A stretch of DNA of 11,446 nucleotides. Origin: Pseudomonadota bacterium (GTDB taxonomy: Bacteria > Pseudomonadota > Gammaproteobacteria > Steroidobacterales > Steroidobacteraceae). The stretch lies in NCBI GenBank assembly GCA_021792815.1, contig JAJYTX010000044.1, forward strand, positions 1 to 11,446. Direction: 5' to 3'. Each line of letters starts with the position of its first letter. The stretch's first letter is position 1. The notes below the pieces were generated by a model. It saw only the letters and a program-made list of their open reading frames with translations. It was not told the DNA's origin and did no database searches. Positions 1 to 6,150 of this stretch are shown in pieces. The translations under genes were made by a program, and so were the position numbers.

Positions 1-214
1 CCAGGATGTCGATCAGGCTCGTCACCGCCGCACGGCTTCCCCACGGGCTGCCGGTCTCGCTGTGGTAGAGCGCCTGGTTGTACAGGAAGTCGAGCCGCAG
101 GAAGGTGCGCATCCGCTCATTGAGCGGCTGTTCGAATACCAGGGTGCGGCCGCTCTCGGCGGGAGCGGGCACAGCCGCAGCGGGGGCCGCGGCTTCGGCG
201 GTTTCAGGCTCCAT
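1..214 (-). CDS. zapD: Cell division protein ZapD, N-terminal part (cut by window edge)
   Basis: Reading the minus strand from the ATG at 214-212 gives 71 open codons running off the left edge, so only the N-terminus is present. After an Ala/Pro/Glu-rich leader of about 23 residues comes LVFEQPLNERMRTFLRLDFL, which closely resembles the start of E. coli ZapD (YacF; FEHPLNEKMRTWLRIEFL). ZapD is a cytoplasmic protein that cross-links FtsZ filaments and stabilises the Z-ring. Its position after coaE at the end of the pilBCD run matches the common gammaproteobacterial order. The low-complexity leader is an extension relative to E. coli, where the conserved block lies almost at the start; no other in-frame start was seen to remove it. 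There is no Shine-Dalgarno sequence in front of the ATG. A gene is certain from the motif; its full length cannot be judged here. Confidence 0.85.
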   Translation of the reverse strand, partial: MEPETAEAAAPAAAVPAPAESGRTLVFEQPLNERMRTFLRLDFLYNQALYHSETGSPWGSRAAVTSLIDIL

Positions 215-458
215 AATGGGCGGGTATTGTGCGCGACAGATGCGTTCCGCGTAAACGTCAGAATGAAGCGACGGCTGAGGTTTCCATGACCCGAATGCCT
301 TGCGCCCACCGCGGTGCCCGCTGCGACGGGTCGAATTGGGAAATCGTAAACCGCTTTCTTTGGGCTGACGCCCAGACAGTCATTCTATGGCCTTCCGGGA
401 ATCCGGCTGTGCACGCGTACCTGGCCGCGGGCGGTGCGTCGATCGCCGCAGGCCGGTC
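215..458. other. Spacer between coaE and zapD, no gene recognised
   Basis: This 244-bp gap lies between the coaE stop codon and the zapD start. Short open frames cross it on both strands, but none has a recognisable protein, a ribosome binding site or the strong G/C third-position bias of the neighbours. It contains a small hairpin (TGGGC-TGAC-GCCCA, 361-374) without a T-tract in either direction, and the zapD promoter candidate near its left end. I see nothing else in it. Confidence 0.5.
226..255 (-). promoter_or_regulatory. Weak sigma-70-like promoter candidate for zapD
   Basis: On the minus strand TTTACG (255-250) and CACAAT (231-226) are separated by 18 bp, each matching 4 of 6 consensus positions. 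The -10 element ends 11 nt before the zapD ATG, so a transcript would start only a few bases upstream of the start codon, consistent with the missing Shine-Dalgarno sequence. The match is weak and could be chance. Confidence 0.3.
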
Positions 459-1058
459 CTAGGACCTGCCGGCGAGTTCGAGGTAACGCCGGTGCAGCGT
501 CGCCACCTGGTCACGAAGCGAGGTGACGTCGGATTCGTTGAGGATCACGTCGTGCGCGGCCTTCAACCGCGCCGTCCTCGAGGTCTGGGCGCCGAGGATG
601 GCCTGGGCCTGCTGCGCTGAGGAGCCGTCGCGAGCCTGCAGGCGGCGGATCTGCAGCTCTTCCGGACAGTCGACCACGAGCACCCGGTCGAGCCGCGCGG
701 CGAGGCCTTTTTCCACCAGCAGCGGGATCACCAGGATCTGGTATGGGCCGCCGGCTGCCGCCGACAGTGCCTCGACCGCCGTACCGATCGCCGGATGGGT
801 CAGGGCTTCGAGGTCGGCGCGGGCCCTGGGATCGGAGAACACGATATCGCGCAGCTTCGGCCGGTCGAGATGGCCGTCGGGCGTGAGGATGCCCTGGCCG
901 AAGCGCTCCACCAGGCGCTCGAGGGGCGGCTGCCCGGGTTCAACCACCTCGCGGGCGATCTGGTCGGTGTCGATGATGGGTACGCCGAGATCCGCGAAGA
1001 GCTTCGCCACGGTGGACTTGCCGCTGGCAATCCCGCCGGTGAGACCGATCCGGATCAT
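459..1058 (-). CDS. coaE: Dephospho-CoA kinase
   Basis: CoaE phosphorylates the ribose 3'-hydroxyl of dephospho-CoA with ATP, the last step of coenzyme A synthesis, in the cytoplasm. The protein starts MIRIGLTGGIASGKST, with the P-loop GGIASGKS at residues 8-15, followed by the substrate-site IIDTDQIAREV segment (about 28-38) and the LTHPAI and PLLVE motifs of the family. Length is 199 aa, close to the roughly 206 aa of E. coli CoaE. I chose the ATG at 1058 because the family begins directly with this strand; the frame stays open to a TTG at 1100 (14 more residues, Arg/Ala/Pro-rich), which is less likely. It follows pilD by 55 bp in the same direction, so it probably ends the pilBCD operon, a linkage common in gammaproteobacteria although CoA synthesis has no direct pilus role. 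The stop codon lies within a perfect 12-bp palindrome. Confidence 0.93.
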   Translation of the reverse strand: MIRIGLTGGIASGKSTVAKLFADLGVPIIDTDQIAREVVEPGQPPLERLVERFGQGILTPDGHLDRPKLRDIVFSDPRARADLEALTHPAIGTAVEALSAAAGGPYQILVIPLLVEKGLAARLDRVLVVDCPEELQIRRLQARDGSSAQQAQAILGAQTSRTARLKAAHDVILNESDVTSLRDQVATLHRRYLELAGRS

Positions 1059-1113
1059 GCGCCGCACGGGCGCGCGCCGCTGCGCGGGCGCGATGAGCAA
1101 TGGAACATGGACA

Positions 1114-2016
1114 TCACCCTGAAAATAAACCGAAGTAACCGCTCACCAGCGCATGGCCGAACATCAGCATCAGCCAGCCGGCGCCCGCCAGGAACGGCCC
1201 GAAGGCGATGGGAGCGGCGCGGCTGCGGCCGCGGACGGCGATCAGCACGATGCCGCACACGGCCCCAACTGCCGCCGCCATCAGCACCACCGGCAGCAGC
1301 ATACGCCACCCCAGCCAGGCGCCGAGCGCGGCGAGCAGCTTGAAGTCTCCATACCCCATCCCTTCCCTGGCGGTGAGCGCCCGGAACAGATGATAGACGC
1401 TCCAGAGGCTCACGTAACCGGCCGCTGCGCCGATCAGGCTCGCCCGCGGGTCCACGGGGACGGGCGCGCCACCCGGGCCGGGGGCGAACAGACTGAGCAC
1501 GAGGCCGAGCCACATCAGCGGCAGGGTGAGGCTGTCGGGCAGCAGCTGGTGACCGATATCGATGCCGGCGAGCGCCACCAGAAACCAGGTGAGGACCAGG
1601 GCGGCCAGCGAGGGCCAGCCGAAGCCGAGCTTCCAGGCCACGAACGCCGACAGCAGCCCGGTGAGCGCCTCCACCAGCGGATAGCGCAGGCTGATGTGCG
1701 CCCCGCAGCGGGCGCAGCGGCCGCGCAGGACGAGATAGCTCAGGAGGGGGATGTTCTGCAGTGCTCCGATCGGGGCATGGCACGCCGGGCAGGCGGAGCG
1801 AGGGACGACGAGATCGTAGCGCCCGGCGGGTCCGGGCGTACCGCCCGGTTCAGCGGTCTTACCGGCCTGCAGCTCGGCGCATTGCGCGCGCCACTGCCGC
1901 TCCAGCATGATCGGCAGGCGGTGAATGACCACGTTGAGAAAGCTGCCCACCACGAGGCCGAGCACCAGGCAGGTGCCGGTGTAGAGCGCGGGTGAGCCGG
2001 CGAGCAGACCGATCAA
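1114..2016 (-). CDS. pilD: Type IV prepilin peptidase / N-methyltransferase
   Basis: PilD is the inner-membrane aspartic protease that removes the short leader of prepilins and N-methylates the new N-terminal phenylalanine. The 300-aa protein has an N-terminal membrane segment with VGSFLNVVIHRLP (about 23-35), then a cytoplasmic loop with two CxxC pairs (C76/C79, C101/C104) that bind zinc in this family. Several hydrophobic helices follow, with the aspartates of GIDIGHQLLPDSLTLP (D153, D161) and GMGYGDFK (D224); the GxGD aspartate and one upstream Asp form the catalytic pair. The start must be the TTG at 2016: the pilC stop codon (TGA, 2025-2023) is in the same frame three codons upstream, and TTG is the first usable start after it, giving the normal distance to the VGSFLN motif. 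A clear Shine-Dalgarno is absent, so translation may be coupled to pilC termination. Full peptidase plus methylase architecture, no sign of damage. Confidence 0.95.
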   Translation of the reverse strand: MIGLLAGSPALYTGTCLVLGLVVGSFLNVVIHRLPIMLERQWRAQCAELQAGKTAEPGGTPGPAGRYDLVVPRSACPACHAPIGALQNIPLLSYLVLRGRCARCGAHISLRYPLVEALTGLLSAFVAWKLGFGWPSLAALVLTWFLVALAGIDIGHQLLPDSLTLPLMWLGLVLSLFAPGPGGAPVPVDPRASLIGAAAGYVSLWSVYHLFRALTAREGMGYGDFKLLAALGAWLGWRMLLPVVLMAAAVGAVCGIVLIAVRGRSRAAPIAFGPFLAGAGWLMLMFGHALVSGYFGLFSG

Positions 2017-2022
2017 CGACGC

Positions 2023-3258
2023 TCAGCCTACGACGTTACCCAGCTGGAAGATCGGCAGGTACATGGCGATCACCAGGCCGCCGACGATCACGCCGAGGAT
2101 GACCATGATCAGCGGCTCGAGCAGGCTCGACATGGAATCCACCGCGTTGTCGACCTCGGCCTCGAAGAACGTGGCGACCTTGCCGGCCATGGTGTCGAGC
2201 GAACCGGCCTCCTCTCCCACGGCGATCATCTGTACCACCATGTTGGGGAAGACATTTCGGGCTTCCATGGCCCGCTGCAGCCGCTGCCCGGTGGCGACCT
2301 CGTCGCGCATCTTGAGCACCGCGTCCTCGTAGACGATGTTGCCGCAGGCCCCGGCCACTGACTCCAACGCCTCGACCAGTGGCACGCCGGCGGCGAACAT
2401 GGTGGCGAGCGTGCGCGCGTAACGCGCAATGGCCGCCTTGTTGAGGATCGGGCCGATGATGGGGATCTTCAAAGACATCCGGTCGATCAGCTCGCGCAAC
2501 TTCCGCGAGCGCTTGTAGAAGTAGCGGAATATCCAGACGGCGATGCCCACCACGATCGCGATCCAGACGCCCTGGTGGCGCACGGCCTGCGAGATGTGGA
2601 TGACGAGCAGCGTGAATGCCGGCAGGTTGGCGCCGAAGCCTTTGAACAGCCCCTGGAACTCCGGGATGACGTAGATCATCAGGATCAGGGTCACCACGAA
2701 GGCCACGATCAGCACGGCGGCCGGATAGAACAGCGCCTTCTTGACCTTCTTCTTCGTGGCTTCCGACTTCTCCTTGTAAGTGGCGATTTTTTCGAGCAGG
2801 GTATCGAGCGCGCCCGCCTGCTCGCCGGCCCGCACCAGGTTGACGTACAGGTCGTCAAAATACAGCGGGTGCTTGGCGAGCGCCTCGTGTAGCGACGTGC
2901 CGGATTCGACGTCGGCCTTGATGGCGAGGATGAGCTTGCGCACCGAGGGCTTTTCGACGCCGCTCGCGACGATCTCGAAAGCCTGCACCATGGGGATGCC
3001 GGCGATGAGCATCGTGGAGAGCTGGCGGCTGAACACCGCGACGTCGGCGGGCTTGACCCCGCCGCCCCTGATTCGTTCGCGCTGCCTGCGGACCCGCGAG
3101 GTGGCGATGCCCTGGCGGCGCAGGTCCGCCCGCAGCGCCGCTTCGTCGGTCGCGGAGGCCGTACCCTTGACGCGCTGGCCGCGCTTATCCCTGCCCTCCC
3201 ACGCATAGAGGGATTCGACCTTCTGGGTCTTGAGTGTGGCGCTCGCTACCGTGGCCAT
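2023..3258 (-). CDS. pilC: Type IV pilus inner-membrane platform protein PilC
   Basis: PilC is the polytopic inner-membrane protein (GspF family) on which the PilB ATPase acts to feed pilin subunits into the growing fibre. The 411-aa product begins MATVASATLKTQ, then has the typical YAWEGRDKRGQRVKG opening (about 18-32). Two repeated T2SSF domains follow, at about residues 75-198 (starting VFSRQLSTMLIAGIPM) and 278-400 (starting ARYARTLATMFAAGVPL). Each carries a GE-AG-LD motif (GEQAGALD at 145-152 and GEEAGSLD at 348-355) and ends in hydrophobic helices (about 178-198, 228-246, 383-403). The ATG at 3258 lies 14 nt after the pilB stop and is preceded by GGGGC, a usable ribosome binding site; the longer open frame reaching 3603 only overlaps pilB. 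Length is typical for the family. Confidence 0.96.
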   Translation of the reverse strand: MATVASATLKTQKVESLYAWEGRDKRGQRVKGTASATDEAALRADLRRQGIATSRVRRQRERIRGGGVKPADVAVFSRQLSTMLIAGIPMVQAFEIVASGVEKPSVRKLILAIKADVESGTSLHEALAKHPLYFDDLYVNLVRAGEQAGALDTLLEKIATYKEKSEATKKKVKKALFYPAAVLIVAFVVTLILMIYVIPEFQGLFKGFGANLPAFTLLVIHISQAVRHQGVWIAIVVGIAVWIFRYFYKRSRKLRELIDRMSLKIPIIGPILNKAAIARYARTLATMFAAGVPLVEALESVAGACGNIVYEDAVLKMRDEVATGQRLQRAMEARNVFPNMVVQMIAVGEEAGSLDTMAGKVATFFEAEVDNAVDSMSSLLEPLIMVILGVIVGGLVIAMYLPIFQLGNVVG

Positions 3259-3272
3259 GGATGTGCCCCGCG

Positions 3273-5012
3273 TCAGTCGATGGTGACGCTGTTGATTTCC
3301 TCGAGACTGGTGATGCCCGCCTTGACCTTCTCCAGGCCCGCGCGGCGCAGGTCCCAGATGCCCTCGCGGGCCGCCTGCTCGGTGATTTCCATGGCGTTGC
3401 CGCCTGCGAGGATGATCCGCGCGGTCGCCAGGCTGACCGGCATCACCTGGTAGATGCCCGTGCGGCCCTTGTAGCCGTCGGTACAGCTGGAGCAGCCGAC
3501 CGGCCCGAACAGCCTGAGCCCGCCGCGCACGTCCTGCTCGGTGAAACCCTCCTTGAGCAGGGCTTCCGCCGGCACATCGATCGGCTGCTTGCACTGGCCG
3601 CACAGCCGTCGCGCCAGGCGCTGGGCGATGATCAGGCTCACCGAGGTGGCGATGGCGTAGGGCTTGACGCCCATGTCGACCATGCGCGTCAGCGTCTGCG
3701 GCGCATCGTTGGTGTGCAGCGTCGAGAGCACTAGATGACCGGTCTGCGCGGCCTTGATGGCGATTTCCGCCGTTTCGAGGTCGCGGATCTCGCCCACCAT
3801 GATGACGTCGGGGTCCTGGCGCAGAAAGGCGCGCATGGCGGCGGCGAAGGTCAGGCCGACCTTGGGGTTGACGTTGACCTGGTTGACGCCGGGGAGGTTG
3901 ATCTCCGCCGGGTCCTCGGCGGTGGAGATATTCGTCCCCTCGCGGTTGAGGATGTGGAGCCCGGTGTAGAGCGAGACGGTCTTGCCGCTGCCGGTGGGGC
4001 CGGTGACCAGGATCATGCCCTGGGGCTTTTCCAGGTGCTCCTCGTAGAGCGCTCGCTGGAAGGGTTCGTAGCCGAGCGAGTCGATCCCCATCATCGCCTG
4101 CGAGGGGTCGAGGATCCGCATGACGATCTTCTCGCCGAACAGCGTCGGACAGGTGCTCACGCGGAAGTCGATGGCCCGGGTCTTGGACAGCCTCATCTTG
4201 ATGCGCCCGTCCTGGGGCACGCGCCGCTCGGCGATATCGAGCCGGGCCATGACCTTCAGGCGGGCGGCGAGCTTGCCGCCAAGCTGTACCGGAGGCTGGG
4301 CAATTTCCTTGAGCACACCGTCCATGCGCAGGCGCACCCGGTAGTGCTTCTCGTACGGCTCGAAGTGGATATCCGAGGCGCCACGGCGGACCGCATCCAG
4401 CATCACCTTGTTGACGAAGCGGACGATGGGCGCGTCCTCGATGTCCTGTCCGGCCCGGTCCTCGGCTTGCTCTTCGCCGCCGCTCACCTCGAGCGACTCG
4501 AGGTCGGTGTCGGTATCGCCGGTCAGCGAGCTGATCTGGCTGTCGACCTGCTCGATGGCGTGGTCGATGGCCCGCTGCAGCTTGTCGTCCTCGACGACGA
4601 TGACTTCCACACCGAGCCCGGTCTGGAACTTGATCTCGTCAACGGCGTGCAGATGGGTGGGATCGGCCACGCCGAGAAACAGCCGCTTGCCGCGGCGGAA
4701 CAGCGGCAGCATCCGATGCTTGGCGAGCAGCTTGTCGCTCACCAGCTTCAGGGTCTCCAGCTCGGGCGTGACCGCATCCAGGTCAAACAGCGGCACCCCG
4801 AACTCGTTCGAGGCGGCCACGGCGATGTCCCGCGCGCTCGCAGCGCCGCTCTCGACGAGCTGGCTGACCAGGCTGACCTTGCGCTCCTGGGCGGTGTTCA
4901 TGGCCTCGAGCACGGCCGCTTCCTCGGCCACCCCGTCGAGGACCAGACGCTGAGGCAGTCCCCCGAGCCCGGAGCGCAGACCGCCGACCGCAACAGAAAC
5001 CGTGTCGTTCAT
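3273..5012 (-). CDS. pilB: Type IV pilus extension ATPase PilB
   Basis: PilB is the hexameric cytoplasmic ATPase that powers pilus extension. The 579-aa protein has an N-terminal GspE/MshEN-like domain (about 15-150), an acidic linker (about 165-192), the N2 domain and a C-terminal RecA-like core. Visible motifs are Walker A GPTGSGKT (338-345), the Asp box ISTAEDPAE (362-370, E366 being the usual catalytic Glu), Walker B PDVIMVGEIRD (401-411), the His box HLVLSTLHTNDA (426-437) and a zinc-binding pair of CxxC motifs (C471/C474, C507/C510) characteristic of extension rather than retraction ATPases. The ATG at 5012 is preceded by TAGGTCC, with AGG a few bases upstream. No pilT-type retraction ATPase is in the window. 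pilB starts the pilBCD-coaE run behind its own promoter candidate, separated from pilA by a terminator. Confidence 0.97.
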   Translation of the reverse strand: MNDTVSVAVGGLRSGLGGLPQRLVLDGVAEEAAVLEAMNTAQERKVSLVSQLVESGAASARDIAVAASNEFGVPLFDLDAVTPELETLKLVSDKLLAKHRMLPLFRRGKRLFLGVADPTHLHAVDEIKFQTGLGVEVIVVEDDKLQRAIDHAIEQVDSQISSLTGDTDTDLESLEVSGGEEQAEDRAGQDIEDAPIVRFVNKVMLDAVRRGASDIHFEPYEKHYRVRLRMDGVLKEIAQPPVQLGGKLAARLKVMARLDIAERRVPQDGRIKMRLSKTRAIDFRVSTCPTLFGEKIVMRILDPSQAMMGIDSLGYEPFQRALYEEHLEKPQGMILVTGPTGSGKTVSLYTGLHILNREGTNISTAEDPAEINLPGVNQVNVNPKVGLTFAAAMRAFLRQDPDVIMVGEIRDLETAEIAIKAAQTGHLVLSTLHTNDAPQTLTRMVDMGVKPYAIATSVSLIIAQRLARRLCGQCKQPIDVPAEALLKEGFTEQDVRGGLRLFGPVGCSSCTDGYKGRTGIYQVMPVSLATARIILAGGNAMEITEQAAREGIWDLRRAGLEKVKAGITSLEEINSVTID

Positions 5013-5048
5013 GGACCTACGATGAGCGAGACCACTCCCCGAGCCTCA

Positions 5049-5076
5049 AGTGTACCGAAGCCGGCGGAACCGGCAA
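5049..5076 (-). promoter_or_regulatory. Sigma-70-like promoter candidate for pilBCD-coaE
   Basis: On the minus strand TTGCCG (5076-5071) and TACACT (5054-5049) are spaced by 16 bp, placing the transcript start near 5042, about 30 nt before the pilB ATG. Because a strong terminator follows pilA, pilB needs its own promoter here, which supports the call. An imperfect GCCGG/CCGGC dyad lies in the spacer. No GG-N10-GC sigma-54 arrangement was found in this interval. Confidence 0.5.
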
Positions 5077-5110
5077 TTGCAATCTCGCCCGATGCTTGCA
5101 CAGGCTCCGG

Positions 5111-5124
5111 GTCACCACCGTGAC
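5111..5124. promoter_or_regulatory. GTCAC-N4-GTGAC inverted repeat upstream of pilB
   Basis: GTCAC CACC GTGAC is a 5-bp-arm dyad about 75 bp upstream of the predicted pilB transcript start. The half-site is the same as that of the larger dyad array upstream of pilA (5884-5909), which suggests a shared regulator. The arms are short, so chance remains possible. Confidence 0.35.
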
Positions 5125-5130
5125 GGGCCT

Positions 5131-5164
5131 CCCAAAAGGAAAGCCCCCGCAGGGCGGGGGCTTT
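5131..5164 (-). terminator. Rho-independent terminator after pilA
   Basis: Bases 5140-5150 (AAAGCCCCCGC) pair perfectly with 5154-5164 (GCGGGGGCTTT) around a 3-nt loop, giving an 11-bp very GC-rich stem. On the minus strand the stem ends in TTT and is followed by CCTTTT (5139-5134), a good U-tract. It begins about 20 bp after the pilA stop codon, so it should end most pilA transcripts and let pilin be made far in excess of PilBCD. Confidence 0.9.
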
Positions 5165-5185
5165 CGGGCCATCGGCGCTGAAGGC

Positions 5186-5692
5186 TTACTGGCAGGTGCT
5201 CGGAAGGTAGGATGCGCTGCCCATTGTGTTGCCGATCGATCCCTTGGTCGGTGCCGTCGCGAAGGTCATGCCGGTCACGCTGGCGGTGCCGAGATGCTCA
5301 TTGCACGCCCAGCCGATATCGCCGTTCGCCGACGTGTAGGCCGTCCAGACCACCGTGCCGCCGTTGATGGCGCTGTTGGCGGATTGCGGCGCCGTGTCGC
5401 TGTAGGTCACCGTGATCTGGCCGGGCGCAGTCAGCGAAACGCTGGACACGTATTGTCCGGAGATCTTGTTGTTGATTCCGACCTTGCTATTGGCCGATTG
5501 GAAGGTTCCGGTATTGGCGTAGTTCTCCGCGACCGCCGTTTCGAGGCCACCGATGAGGCTCGCGCCTTCGGAGACCTGCGCGCGGATGACGTAGTTCTGA
5601 TACGCCGGAATGGCGATTGCCGCCAGGATGCCGATGATCGCGATGACGATCATCAACTCGATCAGGGTAAAACCCTTTTGCACCGATTTCAT
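5186..5692 (-). CDS. pilA: Major type IV pilin (prepilin)
   Basis: This encodes the main subunit of the pilus fibre. The 168-aa prepilin has a 7-residue leader MKSVQKG cut by PilD before Phe, then the class IVa N-terminal helix starting [20 protein letters not shown] with the conserved Glu5 (mature numbering); mature length is 161 aa. The globular part is Gly/Ser/Thr/Ala-rich. C130 and C167 near the C-terminus would form the disulfide-bounded D-region of about 36 residues. The start at 5692 is fixed by the leader and by GAGGAG, an excellent ribosome binding site, 6-7 nt upstream; the open frame reaching 5794 extends beyond the predicted transcript start and is not used. Expression should depend on sigma-54 and PilR through the promoter at 5759-5774. 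It is transcribed alone because of the terminator after it. Major rather than minor pilin is inferred from strong expression signals and position before pilB. Confidence 0.96.
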   Translation of the reverse strand: MKSVQKGFTLIELMIVIAIIGILAAIAIPAYQNYVIRAQVSEGASLIGGLETAVAENYANTGTFQSANSKVGINNKISGQYVSSVSLTAPGQITVTYSDTAPQSANSAINGGTVVWTAYTSANGDIGWACNEHLGTASVTGMTFATAPTKGSIGNTMGSASYLPSTCQ

Positions 5693-5727
5693 TTCAGACT
5701 CCTCAAGCAAATGGAGATGTTGCCGAG

Positions 5728-5744
5728 GGGCGCAAAGGGCGCCC
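5728..5744 (-). promoter_or_regulatory. Stem-loop at the 5' end of the pilA leader
   Basis: On the minus strand GGGCGC-CCTTT-GCGCCC forms a 6-bp all-GC stem with a 5-nt loop, starting about 4 nt after the predicted pilA transcript start (near 5748). A 5'-terminal stem-loop can protect an mRNA from degradation; that role is inferred from position only. Confidence 0.45.
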
Positions 5745-5758
5745 ACTGGCCCATCAGG

Positions 5759-5774
5759 AGCAAGAGCCGTGCCA
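5759..5774 (-). promoter_or_regulatory. Sigma-54 (RpoN) promoter of pilA
   Basis: The minus strand reads TGGCACGGCTCTTGCT, matching the sigma-54 consensus TGGCACG-N4-TTGCW at every defined position, with the GG and GC dinucleotides 10 bp apart. The transcript start falls near 5748, giving a leader of about 56 nt before the pilA ATG. Sigma-54 control of pilA by PilS/PilR is established in Pseudomonas aeruginosa, and both regulators are encoded in this window. Confidence 0.92.
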
Positions 5775-5807
5775 GAAACGAGTCCATGCGCCAACCCATT
5801 GATCCAT

Positions 5808-5820
5808 AATCAGAGTGTTG
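5808..5820 (+). promoter_or_regulatory. IHF binding-site consensus
   Basis: AATCAGAGTGTTG fits the IHF core WATCAR-N4-TTR exactly. It lies between the sigma-54 promoter and the palindrome cluster, the usual place for IHF to bend DNA so that an enhancer-bound activator reaches the polymerase. The consensus is degenerate, so position is the main support. Confidence 0.5.
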
Positions 5821-5836
5821 CATCGTCATGGCGCGG

Positions 5837-5853
5837 CGATTTTACTAAAATCG
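5837..5853. promoter_or_regulatory. Perfect 7-bp-arm palindrome CGATTTT-ACT-AAAATCG
   Basis: This AT-rich inverted repeat stands out in a GC-rich region. Its centre is about 97 bp upstream of the predicted pilA transcript start, a plausible operator or enhancer position for PilR or another dimeric regulator. It is also upstream of the divergent sulfotransferase gene. Confidence 0.5.
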
Positions 5854-5883
5854 GGGGCGCTGACTCGCGGCGATCGTCGCGTG

Positions 5884-5909
5884 CGTCACAAAGTGACGAA
5901 ATACGTCAC
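5884..5909. promoter_or_regulatory. Triple CGTCAC half-site array, candidate PilR enhancer
   Basis: Three half-sites alternate in orientation: CGTCAC (5884-5889), GTGACG (5893-5898) and CGTCAC (5904-5909). The first two form a perfect palindrome with a 3-bp centre and the last two form one with a 5-bp centre. The array is centred about 148 bp upstream of the predicted pilA transcript start, within the range of sigma-54 enhancers. Which protein binds is unknown; PilR is the obvious candidate. Confidence 0.55.
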
Positions 5910-6124
5910 CTGCCGGGCGCGATCCGCGGACCGCCCGATCTTCGGCTTTGACACGGCGGCGGCGCGGCAAGCTCGAGCCTGGCCGGCGGGCGGGTGGGGA
6001 CGGCGTGGCGTGCGCCTCGAGGCCGGCGCCCGGATGGGGCCCGGGAAATGCTCGACCGGGAAATACCAGAGTTGTCGACCCGGTGGCTGACGGGCGCACG
6101 ATTATCCGATATGTTCAGGTCAAC

Positions 6125-6150
6125 TCAGGCCAACCTGTCAGGCCAACCTG
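6125..6150 (+). repeat. Tandem 13-bp duplication before the sulfotransferase gene
   Basis: TCAGGCCAACCTG occurs twice back to back (6125-6137, 6138-6150), with a partial third copy TCAGGTCAAC (6115-6124, 9 of 10 matching) in front. Each unit has the arms CAGG and CCTG. The repeat ends 5 bp before the ATG at 6156. Its 13-bp period is not a multiple of three, which argues that it is not coding and supports a start at 6156. Confidence 0.85.

Noticed and set aside
22..309. 95-aa minus-strand open frame at the left edge
   Set aside because: It is in a different frame from the ZapD-like sequence, which continues off the window and has the conserved motif.
361..374. Hairpin TGGGC-TGAC-GCCCA as a coaE terminator
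   Set aside because: The stem is only 5 bp and is followed on the minus strand by AAGAAAG rather than a T-tract.
3735..5123. 462-aa plus-strand open frame antisense to pilB
   Set aside because: PilB motifs are complete on the minus strand; the frame is a shadow of codon bias.
5693..5794. N-terminal extension of PilA
   Set aside because: It would put 34 residues before a canonical 7-residue prepilin leader, and its start lies upstream of the sigma-54 transcript start.
5948..5953. Consensus TTGACA as -35 of the sulfotransferase promoter
   Set aside because: No -10-like hexamer lies 15-19 bp downstream; the spacing region reads GC-rich sequence.
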